A stretch of 57,836 nucleotides of DNA from Chloroflexi bacterium HGW-Chloroflexi-3. Lineage in GTDB: Bacteria; Chloroflexota; Anaerolineae; Anaerolineales; Anaerolineaceae. The stretch is taken from the NCBI GenBank assembly GCA_002842045.1, contig PHBX01000021.1, positions 1 to 57,836 on the forward strand, written 5' to 3'. The position numbers and the translations under genes are program-made. Positions within the stretch are counted from its first letter, which is position 1; every line of letters starts with the position of its first letter. The notes beneath the pieces were generated by a model that did not search any database, was not told where the DNA came from, and worked only from the letters and a program-made list of their open reading frames with translations. Positions 7,660 through 17,251 of this stretch are shown in pieces.

Positions 7660-9045
7660 TTAATACGATGAATTCGAGTGCGAGATCTCCAGATCATTCA
7701 CGCGTATGAATTTCGGTAAAACAATCGCCACCGGGTTACGGGCACCATAACTGGAAGAGGTGTTGTAAACCGTTTGATGTTTCGACATCCAGGCTACTTT
7801 ATCACCGAATATGTCCAGCAAACTTTGGGTGACCCTCACATTATAAGGAATGACAACGGATCCATCCTTCTTGAAAAGCAGTGCCCCAAAGCGTGAACTG
7901 GCTGTCACCAGGGCTTTGGATGGATTGACAATGTTCATGTAATGCAGGAAGGGAATGTAAAGAATGTCTTTATCCTTTGGCATTTTAACAAGATCCTGAA
8001 GCGAATTCAGATCCATCTCCCCAGGATCCAGCACAAGACTTTTATGGGGAACACTATGTCCGGTCGGTTGGGCCCCAAATTCATCTGCATCATCCTGGTA
8101 CCAGGTAAATTTTTGGAAAACACCTTTTACAAATAGCGGGAACGCTTGACGTGGCATTCCCATAGAATCGCGCGTCAATGGAAAGGTTTCCAACCGGGAT
8201 GGGTCATCCGTCAGATTGAATTTTTCCGAGAAAACTTTCTTGCCCACATGGTCTTCTGTCAAAAATGAGAAACCACGTTTCATTAAGCCTCCATTGAAAC
8301 CGATCCAATTCATAAAGCTGATCATTTCAGCTGTCGCTGCAGCTCCGAAAACAATATCATAACTTCCAACTGGAACTTGCTGGGCTGGTTCATTCTTGTA
8401 TCGATCAATCAAAAAGGATAATTCAGCATGCAGTTCTTCGGGTTTCAAGTCGTCTTTCTTGTGTGCCGATTGTTCTGCGGTAACTTCCCACTTCAGCTCA
8501 GTGTGAGCCAGCACAATCGTAACCTGGGCATCCGAGGTTTGGAAGTATTGGGTATATTCAGATTTGGTGGAAATTTGCGCTAAAATATTTGTTCCAGATG
8601 TGAAAATACCAGAAAGTGTGATTTTGTCCGTTTCCAGGCCGTTGGTTGCTTCATTAAAATATGCCAGCTTTTCCTCGCCGGTCATACTTCCCAGAGCAGG
8701 GTCATACCCTTGAACATCAGCATAATTTTCGTTTATGTGAGGAATTGATGGTTGGTAATTAAGTGGCATGGCATACTTAACCATTTCAGCTGCGATATCG
8801 ACACCCTGTTTCATTTCATCCAGCTTATTCAGATCAGTGATCATTTCATAACTGGCTCGGCGTTTGTCATCATACACTGTAATTTCCAAACGGATCAGAT
8901 GCTCGTTCGTATTGAGAGAAATAGCAGAATTCGCAAAACGCATCAGGTAACTATCTTCTTCATGGTAAATAAAAGCAACGGTGACACCTTTTGACAATGA
9001 ATATTCACGTAATGTTGTCAGTGTTTGTAGAATTTTTTCTTTCAT
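7660..9045 (-). CDS. tldE: TldE/PmbA-family metallopeptidase subunit
   Basis: This 461-residue TldD/PmbA-fold protein lacks the HExxxH zinc motif, as expected for the TldE partner. It starts two bases after the tldD stop behind AGGAG, so the two are one operon. The TldD/E heterodimer is a cytoplasmic protease that degrades unfolded or modified peptides (known for CcdA and microcin B17 maturation). The N-terminal beta domain (LITDLNKLDEM region) and the C-terminal glycine-rich region (SSSYGARNPVAIVLP) are intact. Confidence 0.88.
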   Translation of the reverse strand: MKEKILQTLTTLREYSLSKGVTVAFIYHEEDSYLMRFANSAISLNTNEHLIRLEITVYDDKRRASYEMITDLNKLDEMKQGVDIAAEMVKYAMPLNYQPSIPHINENYADVQGYDPALGSMTGEEKLAYFNEATNGLETDKITLSGIFTSGTNILAQISTKSEYTQYFQTSDAQVTIVLAHTELKWEVTAEQSAHKKDDLKPEELHAELSFLIDRYKNEPAQQVPVGSYDIVFGAAATAEMISFMNWIGFNGGLMKRGFSFLTEDHVGKKVFSEKFNLTDDPSRLETFPLTRDSMGMPRQAFPLFVKGVFQKFTWYQDDADEFGAQPTGHSVPHKSLVLDPGEMDLNSLQDLVKMPKDKDILYIPFLHYMNIVNPSKALVTASSRFGALLFKKDGSVVIPYNVRVTQSLLDIFGDKVAWMSKHQTVYNTSSSYGARNPVAIVLPKFIRVNDLEISHSNSSY

Positions 9046-9047
9046 GT

Positions 9048-10502
9048 TTACTCTCCTATCCGTACATTGTCAAACCGGCAGACTGGAACGCCATGACCGA
9101 GCTGCATGATCTGATTCGGTTGGCCCTTGCCACAATTGTCTACATAATGCACAACCCAGGTGGATTCATCTCCAACAGCAGAAAGTGAGTTGTAGAATTT
9201 CACCGTTTCACCTTTATAGGTGGAATTTTTGACTACTTTTGTTACTTTACCATCATCCACCAGCCACCCTATTTCCGTAGCAAAGTGGAATTGTTCGCGA
9301 TTGGAACCGATCGACCAGCTCTTGTCTCCATCCAGGATAATGCCTTTTTCGGTGTTCTTTACGATATCATCCAAAGAACCATCTTCACCTGGATCAATGT
9401 TGATATTGGTCATGCGCTCAATCGGAACACGATAGAAAGCGGTTGCGCGATTGGCTCCGCTGCTGCCATCAAAGATCTGACGTTTGGCTTTCGCATTCGC
9501 TTCTTCCACCATCTGCCGCCCGGTTATCGCACCTACCAGAATGCCTTTGTTGATCAGTAGATTATCCTGCGCAGGGACTCCATCATCATCATATCCAAAA
9601 CTACCTGGGCTATTCGTCAGTGTTGCATCCGCACGAGCCGTTAATTTTTCCGACCCATAACGCAATTTCCCAAAATCATCCAGTGTGACAAAAGAACCAC
9701 CTGCGAAGGCAAGCTCATATCCCAGAATGCGATCCAATTCCAATGGATGTCCGATGGTTTCATGTGTCTGCAGGAACATGATGCCCGGCATCAAAATAAC
9801 AGAGCGATCTTCCTTGGGGCAAGGATCTGCTACCAGAACCTCATTCAATTCCCGAATGATACGTTCTGCATTTTCATTAAAGAGCTGTATGTCCAGAGTC
9901 TCCCAACCTCGTGTATTACCCAATCGATCAGGAGAAAACTTACGGCTATGGGTTTCACCGGAGGAATCAACACCCATTACCTGTATGGCAGGAAAGGCTT
10001 CGATGATGTTTTTCTCAATTTCACTGCCTTCTGAGTCAAGGAAAACAATTTGTTTGCGTACAAACATCATTTCACTGGCGCGTTGAACCACACCGGGCTG
10101 GTTGAGTTTTTCGTCCATGCTTTTCAGAAAATCAATCTTATTTGCCAGGGAGACACCAAATGGATCGATTTGGTTTGGACTCTTAAATGATGCTTGAATG
10201 GCATCTTTTTCAGCCAGTCGGACCGGGAATGTTACACGTTCTGCAGCCACCCTGGCGTTGTCAAAGGCTTTATCAAAGAGCGTACTAAGGTTGCTCATAT
10301 CGGATGAAGCTGAAAATCCCCAGGCATTCTTGTACAGAACGCGAACTCCCAATCCACTCTCTCGTGAAGAGGTCGTTTCCTTTAGATTGCCATTCCACAT
10401 CATCAGATAATTGGCTTCTTCCACTGGATACCAGCGCGCATCCACATAGGTCGCGCCAGCCGCTTTAAGCCGATCAATATGTGCTTTCAATTGTTTTTGC
10501 AT
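9048..10502 (-). CDS. tldD: TldD-family metallopeptidase, catalytic subunit
   Basis: This 484-residue protein carries the TldD zinc motif HETIGH (HExxxH) at about residue 250, followed by PLELDRILGYE, and the downstream GxxxGRQM region (VGAITGRQM). An AAGGAG lies eight bases before the ATG at 10502. It pairs with the TldE-like gene two bases downstream. In some genomes such pairs mature or degrade peptide products, which is of interest given the leader-like gene at 1.2-1.5 kb, but nothing here ties the loci together. Confidence 0.9.
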   Translation of the reverse strand: MQKQLKAHIDRLKAAGATYVDARWYPVEEANYLMMWNGNLKETTSSRESGLGVRVLYKNAWGFSASSDMSNLSTLFDKAFDNARVAAERVTFPVRLAEKDAIQASFKSPNQIDPFGVSLANKIDFLKSMDEKLNQPGVVQRASEMMFVRKQIVFLDSEGSEIEKNIIEAFPAIQVMGVDSSGETHSRKFSPDRLGNTRGWETLDIQLFNENAERIIRELNEVLVADPCPKEDRSVILMPGIMFLQTHETIGHPLELDRILGYELAFAGGSFVTLDDFGKLRYGSEKLTARADATLTNSPGSFGYDDDGVPAQDNLLINKGILVGAITGRQMVEEANAKAKRQIFDGSSGANRATAFYRVPIERMTNINIDPGEDGSLDDIVKNTEKGIILDGDKSWSIGSNREQFHFATEIGWLVDDGKVTKVVKNSTYKGETVKFYNSLSAVGDESTWVVHYVDNCGKGQPNQIMQLGHGVPVCRFDNVRIGE

Positions 10503-10649
10503 AGGGAATACTCCTTGATGGAATTGGAAATTAATCCATGTTTGAGTGTAAATCGAATAAAAAAAACATGCAAGTGATTCATGTCATATTATATGATTAT
10601 CATAATAATTATTTTAAATGGTAAAATTTTTTTGAATAGGATTCCAAAT

Positions 10650-11455
10650 TTATACTCTACAAAAAACAGGTTGCATTCTTTGCACTTGGTCCCATTGGCA
10701 ATACTGAGAAGGAATTAAAGATTGGATGGATGGGGTAGTAGTTTCTGTTGGTGAAGTGGTTGTAGTTGGTGGCTGACTGGTGTCACCCGGAACCTTATCA
10801 GCCGATTCTAGGGTTGTTGCCGTTGATGGTGCCGCAGCGGGCCTGATCAGCATCTTGCTGCCCGAATAAATTGTGGTATCCTCGCCTCCCATACCGTTCA
10901 GGTCGCGAATGGCTTACATGGTTACGCCGTAGGAAACTGCAATACCCCACAGCGTCTCCCCTTCGAGCACAAAATGCCAGATCTCCCCTGAAGAGGGAGG
11001 AGTACTTGTGATGATTGGCAGGAACGGTGCAGGGGTAGCAACCTGGGTCAGAGTGGAAGAAACTGCGGGACCGGGGCGAACATTCAGGGTATAGTAGTAA
11101 GTGGTGTCGTTATCCCCAACTGCCTCACCTGCGCCGACTTCACCGCTGGCAAAGCCGATCATGGTATTCAAATGTCCCCAATCGGCCCAAATCTGGTAAA
11201 CGACAACCGCAACACTGACATAACCAAAATCACCACCTGCGACGTTCTCTCGAAGCCCAACACTGAGTGAATTTGTGCCGTCGGAGTGGAGATGTGTACT
11301 GGTTTAGGTGTCTGCCTGGTATTGGGAATGTTGCTGGGCATAATCCATGATCCAGGGGTCGATTGTGTAAGGTTCCAAACCGTATGACACCCGCACGAGG
11401 AATTAAATTCTGAACCATCGTTTGATCGGGAAATTTTTATTTGTTCTTCCTTCAA
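10650..11455 (-). pseudogene. CAP-domain / LysM secreted protein, inactivated
   Basis: One continuous minus-strand frame reads a CAP (SCP/PR1-like) domain and then a LysM domain. Pieces visible are VSYGLEPYTIDPWIMDYAQQ, HLHSDG, LRENVAGGDFGYVSVAVVVY, WADWGHLNTMIGF, a Thr/Pro-rich linker and the LysM start HFVLEGETLWGIAVSYGVTM followed by AIRDLNG. The frame is broken by three TAA codons at 11403-11405, 11304-11306 and 10914-10916. No signal peptide remains, so the N-terminus is also lost. Such proteins normally bind peptidoglycan outside the membrane. No frameshift is needed to join the pieces. Confidence 0.75.
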
Positions 11456-11591
11456 ATCAATCCAGTAACTCCTAACTCTGAATTGAGATAAGAGAAAAAA
11501 TGTATTTATATAACCTATTTGGTTTTTATTTGAATTAATTCATGCAATAATTAATAAGGTCGTTTCAGTTTATGAAGGAAAAGGAAATAAC

Positions 11592-11972
11592 ATGGAAAAG
11601 AATCCCTCTTATCAGACAATTGAAGAGTATATCGTGCAATTTCCGAACAAAATACAAGAAATACTACAGAAGATTCGTACTGTCATCAAAGAAGCTGCGC
11701 CGGATGCGTCCGAGAAGATCAGTTACCAGATGCCAACCTTCTATCTCCATGGGAATCTGGTGCATTTTGCTGCGTTCAAAACGCATATCGGTTTTTACCC
11801 GGTTCCAAGTGGTATTGAAAAATTCAAAGAGGAATTATCTCAATACAAAGGTGGAAAAGGCTCGGTACAATTTCCTCTGGACGAACCCATTCCCTATGAC
11901 CTCATCCGCAGGGTGACCCTTTTTCGGGTGGAAGAAAATATGAATAATCTGAAAAAGAAAAAAGGTAAATAA
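11592..11972 (+). CDS. DUF1801 / YdhG-like protein
   Basis: This 126-residue protein begins with YQTIEEYIVQFPNKIQEIL and contains APDASEKISYQMPTF and HIGFYPVPSGI, the signature order of the DUF1801 family, which has a frataxin-like alpha/beta fold. Some relatives are called iron chaperones; the biochemical role is unsettled. AGGA lies about eight bases before the ATG. Six bases after its stop the GNAT gene begins, so the two are likely co-transcribed. Confidence 0.88.
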   Translation: MEKNPSYQTIEEYIVQFPNKIQEILQKIRTVIKEAAPDASEKISYQMPTFYLHGNLVHFAAFKTHIGFYPVPSGIEKFKEELSQYKGGKGSVQFPLDEPIPYDLIRRVTLFRVEENMNNLKKKKGK

Positions 11973-11978
11973 ACACCT

Positions 11979-12533
11979 GTGATTTTCACCAATACTGATC
12001 GATTAATTTTACGAAGTTTTACAGAAGAGGATCTGTCTGGTTTCTCTGAATATCGGTCTGATCCTGAAATTGCCCGATACCAATCCTGGAATACACCTTA
12101 TCGTTTGGAACAGGCAAATTTTTTATTCTCAGAAATCAGTAAAACAGAACCAGGTAATCCCGGGGAATGGTTCCAAATCGCAATCGAAAGAAAAGATGAC
12201 CCTGGAATAATAGGAGATTGCGGTTTCGAGATCAAAAAATACGATCGACAACAGGCTGAGATCGGTTTCTCATTTGCACTTCCGTTTCAAAAACAAGGTT
12301 TTGCCACGGAAGCTGTCAGAGGATTATTGGATTACCTTTTTTCCTCCTTTAATTTGCACCGTGTCATCGCAATTTGCGATGTCGAAAATCACCCATCCGT
12401 TCGCTTATTGGAAAGATTGGGGATGCGCAGGGAAGGTCACTATATTGAGAATTACTGGTTCAAAGGCAAATGGGGAAGCGAATATCTGTATGCGATATTA
12501 AAACGGGAATGGCAAATAAATCAAACAGGATAA
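11979..12533 (+). CDS. GNAT N-acetyltransferase (RimJ/RimL-like)
   Basis: This 184-residue protein starts with GTG six bases after the DUF1801 stop. It opens TDRLILRSFTEEDL, and the acetyl-CoA motif appears as ALPFQKQGFATEAVRGLL (about 98-115), then HRVIAICDVENHPSVRLLER and a C-terminal LKREW. This is the layout of RimJ/RimL-type acetyltransferases that act on protein N-termini or small amines. Substrate unknown. Confidence 0.87.
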   Translation: MIFTNTDRLILRSFTEEDLSGFSEYRSDPEIARYQSWNTPYRLEQANFLFSEISKTEPGNPGEWFQIAIERKDDPGIIGDCGFEIKKYDRQQAEIGFSFALPFQKQGFATEAVRGLLDYLFSSFNLHRVIAICDVENHPSVRLLERLGMRREGHYIENYWFKGKWGSEYLYAILKREWQINQTG

Positions 12534-12599
12534 AATAAGCATTGAGAATATCAATTCTCCAGGTCTCACAACCAGGGTAGCGCAGATAAATATTTATCT

Positions 12600-12941
12600 A
12601 TGCGCAAGGAATTATTATCTATCCTTCTATACCAAAAACCTGGATTGACACAAGCGGATATGAGTCAGGCAGTGCTGATTTATTTACCGGATGATATGAT
12701 TCCAAATGGAGCAAAAGCCACGTGGTGGCTAAAGAGTGTTCAACTGGATCTGGAAGCTAAAGGGATTGTGCTCCGAAATGTGGAGAAAAAGATAACTCAC
12801 TTGAGATCCATTTTTTGGCTGTGCATCCTTCTCATCACCGGCAAGGGATTGGAAAGAAACATGTGGAGCATGTTGAATAAGAAGCATACCATGATCTTAA
12901 TCAAAGCTTTGTGTTTAAGTTTTTATCGCGAACTTCCTTAA
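12600..12941 (+). pseudogene. chimeric remnant: DUF6958-like N-terminus joined to a GNAT fragment
   Basis: The ORF begins MRKELLSILLYQKPGLTQAD and continues with AKATWWLKSVQLDLEAKGI, resembling DUF6958-type winged proteins, up to about residue 64. After that it becomes atypical. In another frame 12803-12880 reads EIHFLAVHPSHHRQGIGKKH, an acetyl-CoA binding motif of a GNAT enzyme, ending at TAA. So the 3' end of one gene and the 5' end of another have been deleted and fused. The ORF product is probably non-functional. Confidence 0.6.
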
Positions 12942-13054
12942 AAATTCCAAACAGAAAAAAATGAATCTCATAATTTTTCTGTTATACAATGATGGTATCT
13001 GATCCCCACATATCAACCATTGGAATAACTCAATCCATCTCTCAGGAGGAAAAA

Positions 13055-14368
13055 ATGCAAGAACCACGCTTCAAGTCCTTCAATTATGCCATCGGTATGT
13101 TTGGCACGTCAATTCCTATCAATATGCTTAAAACATATGCAGCGATTTATTATGTGGTCAACCTGGGGTTGACTACCATGCAACTTTCATCGATTTTATT
13201 CTGGTACACCTTTATTGATGCGTTGGACAACCCGGTGTATGGTTTCCTGTCTGACCGCACACGTAGCCGTTGGGGACGTCGCAAACCATGGCTGGTAATT
13301 GGTACACCGCTATTGGTGCTGTGTTTTATTGCCTTTTACAGCACCCCTAGTTTTTTATCTGGTAATTCATTGTTTGCATATGCAATGTTATTTTATATTC
13401 TGGCAGGTACACTGGATTCAGTAATCAATGCAAATTATGCTGCTTTATTCCCCGAATTGTTCCGTACAGATGCCAGCCGGGCAAAGACGAATGCCATGCG
13501 TCAGGCCTTCCAATTGGTCGCCATGATTATCAGTATTGCCTTGACACCTGTGGTAACCAGTGCAATAGGTTTCAGTACAACCGCGATCATTTATGGTATT
13601 TTAGGTGGTGCGGTCATCCTGTATATGACATTCACTTCGAAAGAAGTAGAATTTCATGAAGATGAGGAAAAGCCGAAGTTCTGGCATAGTTTGAAAAGTC
13701 TGTTCAACAATCGAAAATTCTGGTTAGCCGGTTTTACCAATGCGTTTTACAGCGCAGCCATGTCCCTGGTACTGGCATCCCTGCCCTTCTTTGTAAAATA
13801 CACACTACAAATCCCTGATAGTCAATCCACCATTTTATTTGCATCCGTTTTGATCATCGCAATCGGGTGTGTGGTCGTTTGGGCGCGTTTGGTGAAGAAA
13901 TATACATTAATTCCAGTCTGGCGGGCAGCCTTGATTTCATTGGCAATTGCTTTCGTCCCCCTGTATTTTGCCAACTCTCTGGTGACAGCCATTGTAGGTA
14001 GTGCACTGGTTGGTTTTGGATTTGCTGGTGTGATCACCACCATGGACTTGATTGGTGCCAAAATCATGGATGAAGACACCAAAAAATATAATTTGCGTCG
14101 GGAAGGCATCATTGCCAACGCATTAGGTTTCATGAATCGCCTGAATGGGTTGTTCACCAGTTTTGCCTTCTATTTGATTTTTGTTATCTTTCATTTTGAG
14201 AGTGGGAATAATCCCGGACCTGATCCTGCGAATGCATCCCGCTTCTTATTGACCGTATTCCCATTTGTATTGATGGTGATCAGTTTTGGCTTTTCCTTCC
14301 TGGTGAATTTCCCAAAGAATGACCCTACAAAACCAGTGATCGATCTCAGCCCATCAGGAGAAGCATAA
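13055..14368 (+). CDS. GPH-family MFS sugar transporter
   Basis: This 437-residue protein has about twelve membrane segments. The ATG at 13055 is chosen because AGGAGG lies five to six bases upstream, while an earlier in-frame ATG (12989) lacks one. The motif DRTRSRWGRRKPW after helix 2 is diagnostic of glycoside-pentoside-hexuronide:cation symporters. The stop overlaps the next ATG (TAATG), so it is an operon with the esterase and PHP hydrolase. This suggests import and processing of an acylated or phosphorylated sugar derivative. Confidence 0.88.
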   Translation: MQEPRFKSFNYAIGMFGTSIPINMLKTYAAIYYVVNLGLTTMQLSSILFWYTFIDALDNPVYGFLSDRTRSRWGRRKPWLVIGTPLLVLCFIAFYSTPSFLSGNSLFAYAMLFYILAGTLDSVINANYAALFPELFRTDASRAKTNAMRQAFQLVAMIISIALTPVVTSAIGFSTTAIIYGILGGAVILYMTFTSKEVEFHEDEEKPKFWHSLKSLFNNRKFWLAGFTNAFYSAAMSLVLASLPFFVKYTLQIPDSQSTILFASVLIIAIGCVVVWARLVKKYTLIPVWRAALISLAIAFVPLYFANSLVTAIVGSALVGFGFAGVITTMDLIGAKIMDEDTKKYNLRREGIIANALGFMNRLNGLFTSFAFYLIFVIFHFESGNNPGPDPANASRFLLTVFPFVLMVISFGFSFLVNFPKNDPTKPVIDLSPSGEA

Positions 14369-15141
14369 TGGCCCTCATACGATTGGATCATGTTCCTGTG
14401 ACCATTAAGGTAAATGTTCCTGTCCATATCATTCTTCCCGATCCTGGAAAGATCAAGAACGTCCCTATTCGGGATCGAAAAGTCCTGTATCTTCTGCATG
14501 GACTCAGTGATGATGGCAGCGCCTGGCAACGGTTTTCTTCCATCGAAACTTACGCCAATGCGTATGGGTTGTTAGTGATTATCCCCTCAGCAGGCCGTAG
14601 TTTTTATGTTGATCAACCTAATGGACAGGCGTATTTTACTTACCTGGTGGAAGAGCTACCCCAGTATATACACGATGTGTTTCATCTTTCTCCCAGGCGA
14701 GAAGATACTTTCATCGCTGGTAATTCCATGGGCGGATATGGCGCATTCAAAGCCGCTTTTTTGCGACCTGATTTATATCAGGCGGCTGCCAGCCTATCTG
14801 GTGTTCTTTCTCTGGCCATTTTGAACAATCCCAATGACAAGCGCCAGGAGGAATTTAAATACCTATTTGGAGATTTCAGCAAGTTACCGGGTAGTGAACA
14901 CGACCCGGCTTCCTGGTTGAAAAATGCTATTGAACAGAATAAACAATTGCCTGAACTTTATATTGCCTGTGGAAAACAGGATGATTTGTATCCCCTGAAC
15001 GTATACTTTCAGCAAGCCTGCCTTTCTGCCGGTTTGAATGTCCATTATCACGAAGAAGATGCAAATCATGACTGGTTTTTCTGGGATAAACAAATTCTGT
15101 CTTTTCTTCAACAAGTTCTTGATCCCTTACCCAACAAATAA
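14368..15141 (+). CDS. alpha/beta-hydrolase esterase (esterase D / tributyrin esterase-like)
   Basis: This 257-residue cytoplasmic enzyme has an oxyanion region LLHGLSDDG, nucleophile elbow GNSMGGYGA (Ser about 121) and a catalytic His in ANHDWFFWD near the C-terminus. The family includes S-formylglutathione hydrolase, acetyl-xylan and feruloyl esterases. Its start overlaps the transporter stop by one base. The exact substrate is open; the sugar transporter beside it favours deacylation of imported glycosides. Confidence 0.88.
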   Translation: MALIRLDHVPVTIKVNVPVHIILPDPGKIKNVPIRDRKVLYLLHGLSDDGSAWQRFSSIETYANAYGLLVIIPSAGRSFYVDQPNGQAYFTYLVEELPQYIHDVFHLSPRREDTFIAGNSMGGYGAFKAAFLRPDLYQAAASLSGVLSLAILNNPNDKRQEEFKYLFGDFSKLPGSEHDPASWLKNAIEQNKQLPELYIACGKQDDLYPLNVYFQQACLSAGLNVHYHEEDANHDWFFWDKQILSFLQQVLDPLPNK

Positions 15142-15161
15142 AAAAATTTCAGGAGAACATT

Positions 15162-16487
15162 ATGGATGCTGCAGATATCATTTTATTCGAAAAAATATTT
15201 GATCACGATCATGAAGGTGCTTACTTTTCGATTCCTTTTAATGTCGACCCAAATGCAGAATCGATCAGGATAAAATATGAATACAAACGCTTTGATTTCG
15301 ATCAAGTTTTCGAAGATCACTCCGAAGCCACGCTTGAACCTGAAATCAATATTATCGACCTGGGTTTAATTGCTCCAAATGGCGAACAAGTAGGTGCTTC
15401 TGGCTCCAATAAAACCGAGATCATTGTCAGTGAAGCACTGGCAACGCTCGGATATACTCCCTGCATCATCCAACCTGGTGAATGGGAAATCCTGGTTGGC
15501 GCTTACAAAATTCACCCGGATGGGGTGAAAGTTTTTTATGAGGTGACGATCGCTTATAAACAACGGCGACTTTTGAAAGGGGATTTTCATACACACACTT
15601 TTGCCTCAGATGGTGTCCACAGCATGGAAGAACTGGCCTGGAAAGCCAAACGCAATGGATTGGATTTTGTTGCCATCACAGATCACAATCAAATGTTCTC
15701 CAGAGCGGCTCTCCCGCAGGTGGAAGGCATCACCTTGATTCCAGGTGTTGAGTGGACACACTATCTAGGGCATGCAAACTTCCTGGGAGTGGACAGACCC
15801 TTTGATGGCTGTTTTGCCACCAACACACTGGAAGAGACCCAGGCGATATTTAAAACGGCTAAAGAGCGTGGCGCATTGATCAGTATCAATCACCCTTATG
15901 AAGGTGGTTGTGAATTCAAGTATGATTTACAAAGTTTGCCTTTTGATTGCCTGGAAATCTGGAATGGTCCGATGCGTGAATCAAACCTGAAGGCAGTGGG
16001 ATTGTGGCAGACATTGCTTTCCGCAGGCAAGAAAATCCCGGCTTGCGCGGGCAGTGACTATCATCGCGATACGCCCTTCATCTTCCTGGGTGGACCCACA
16101 ACCTGCGTATTTGCCGAGTCAAATGGAGCCAGTGATATCCTGGCAGCGCTCAAAGCCGGGCATGCTTACTTCATCTTTGCACCCAATGGCCCCGAACTGG
16201 ACATGAAAGTGAATGAAGATATCATTCTGGGCGACAGCGTGAAATTGTCTGAACATGATTGGTTCGAATTTGAATTGACCAATTTGCTGGCAGGTGACAA
16301 AGTCCGGGTTGTGACCGGACAGGATAGCAAGGCGGTTTGGGATGCACCGAGCAATGGCAGCTTCAAGATGAACTACATAATGGAGAAACCCGGATTTGCG
16401 CGGGTGGAAGTGCTAAGGGCATTCTTACCCGGCGTTCCTTTATTGCCAGCATTAATCTCCAATCCAATTTATTTTGACCCGGATTAA
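15162..16487 (+). CDS. CehA/McbA-family PHP-domain metallohydrolase
   Basis: This 441-residue protein has a non-catalytic N-terminal beta region (about 1-135) and a PHP domain with metal-binding motifs HTHTFASDG (about 144), ITDHNQ (about 172), GVEWTHY, SINHPYEGG and AGSDYH. These ligands are typical of the CehA/McbA group of PHP phosphoesterases and amide or ester hydrolases. AGGAG lies nine bases before the ATG. It is third in the operon with the GPH transporter and esterase. Confidence 0.88.
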   Translation: MDAADIILFEKIFDHDHEGAYFSIPFNVDPNAESIRIKYEYKRFDFDQVFEDHSEATLEPEINIIDLGLIAPNGEQVGASGSNKTEIIVSEALATLGYTPCIIQPGEWEILVGAYKIHPDGVKVFYEVTIAYKQRRLLKGDFHTHTFASDGVHSMEELAWKAKRNGLDFVAITDHNQMFSRAALPQVEGITLIPGVEWTHYLGHANFLGVDRPFDGCFATNTLEETQAIFKTAKERGALISINHPYEGGCEFKYDLQSLPFDCLEIWNGPMRESNLKAVGLWQTLLSAGKKIPACAGSDYHRDTPFIFLGGPTTCVFAESNGASDILAALKAGHAYFIFAPNGPELDMKVNEDIILGDSVKLSEHDWFEFELTNLLAGDKVRVVTGQDSKAVWDAPSNGSFKMNYIMEKPGFARVEVLRAFLPGVPLLPALISNPIYFDPD

Positions 16488-16505
16488 ATCTTTGACACAC
16501 AAAAT

Positions 16506-17235
16506 ATGAACAAAATATTTCCGGATTCCTCCTCGCATTTATCACCTGAAGCAATAGCCTCAGAGGTTTTACCTCAGTATGGGTTAGGTCAACACGCCAA
16601 ATGCGAATACTTTTCCGGAGGATTTAAACACACGTATCGGATTACTTCAGAGGATGGTATCGCTTTCTTTCTGAGAGCTTACCGTAAAAATTGGCGTACC
16701 CTGGCAGACATTCAATATGAGTTGGATGTCCTCAGTCATCTCCATAAAAAGAATTTCCAGGCAGCTCACCCGCTACCAGCCCGGGATGGTGAATACTATT
16801 ACCCGATGAATGCCCCGGAAGGAATTCGCTGGAAAACTGCGCCAACGACTGTTGGAATTACCTGCCGATGATTTGGAGTTGGGATTCACCCATGGGGATT
16901 TACAGGGTTATCATGCCAATGTCTCCCCGGATGGCAAATTGACTTTCTATGATTTTGATTGCGGTGGATATGGATTCCGGGCTTACGATCTGGCTGTGTT
17001 TTTATGGTGCTGTCGTTTAGAGGATGCTGTAGCCACTCGATGGGACGCTTTCATCAATGCCTATCGTGAAAAGAGATCAATCAAAGAATTGGATATTCAG
17101 GCGGTTCCCTTATTTGAGTGTGCCCGTTACCTCTGGCATATGGGTGTACATGCATAAAATTCACCAGATTGGGGTATTGATTTTCTGAACAACGAGAATT
17201 TCAAAGACCGCTTGGGGAGATTACGAAAACTGGGT
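16506..17235 (+). pseudogene. APH/CotS-type kinase remnant (internal deletion and nonsense codon)
   Basis: The first frame gives a kinase N-lobe (YFSGGFKHTYRI, FFLRAYRKNW, IQYELDVLSHL) up to about 16815. A second frame then resumes at KLRQRLLELPADDLELGFTH and carries the catalytic HGD and DFD motifs. The hinge and part of the C-lobe, roughly 80-90 residues, are missing and the frame changes at the joint. A TAA at 17155-17157 interrupts HMGVHA from its continuation NSPDWGIDFLNNENF. The tail then runs into the truncated EamA gene. Aminoglycoside phosphotransferase-like kinases phosphorylate small molecules; this one is dead. Confidence 0.75.
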
Positions 17236-17251
17236 TCTTATAAAAATCGGA

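Noticed and set aside
9048..10502. TldD/E as maturation protease for the NHLP-like protein at 1.2 kb
   Set aside because: The genes are 6 kb apart with unrelated genes between; TldD/E are housekeeping and no direct link is visible.
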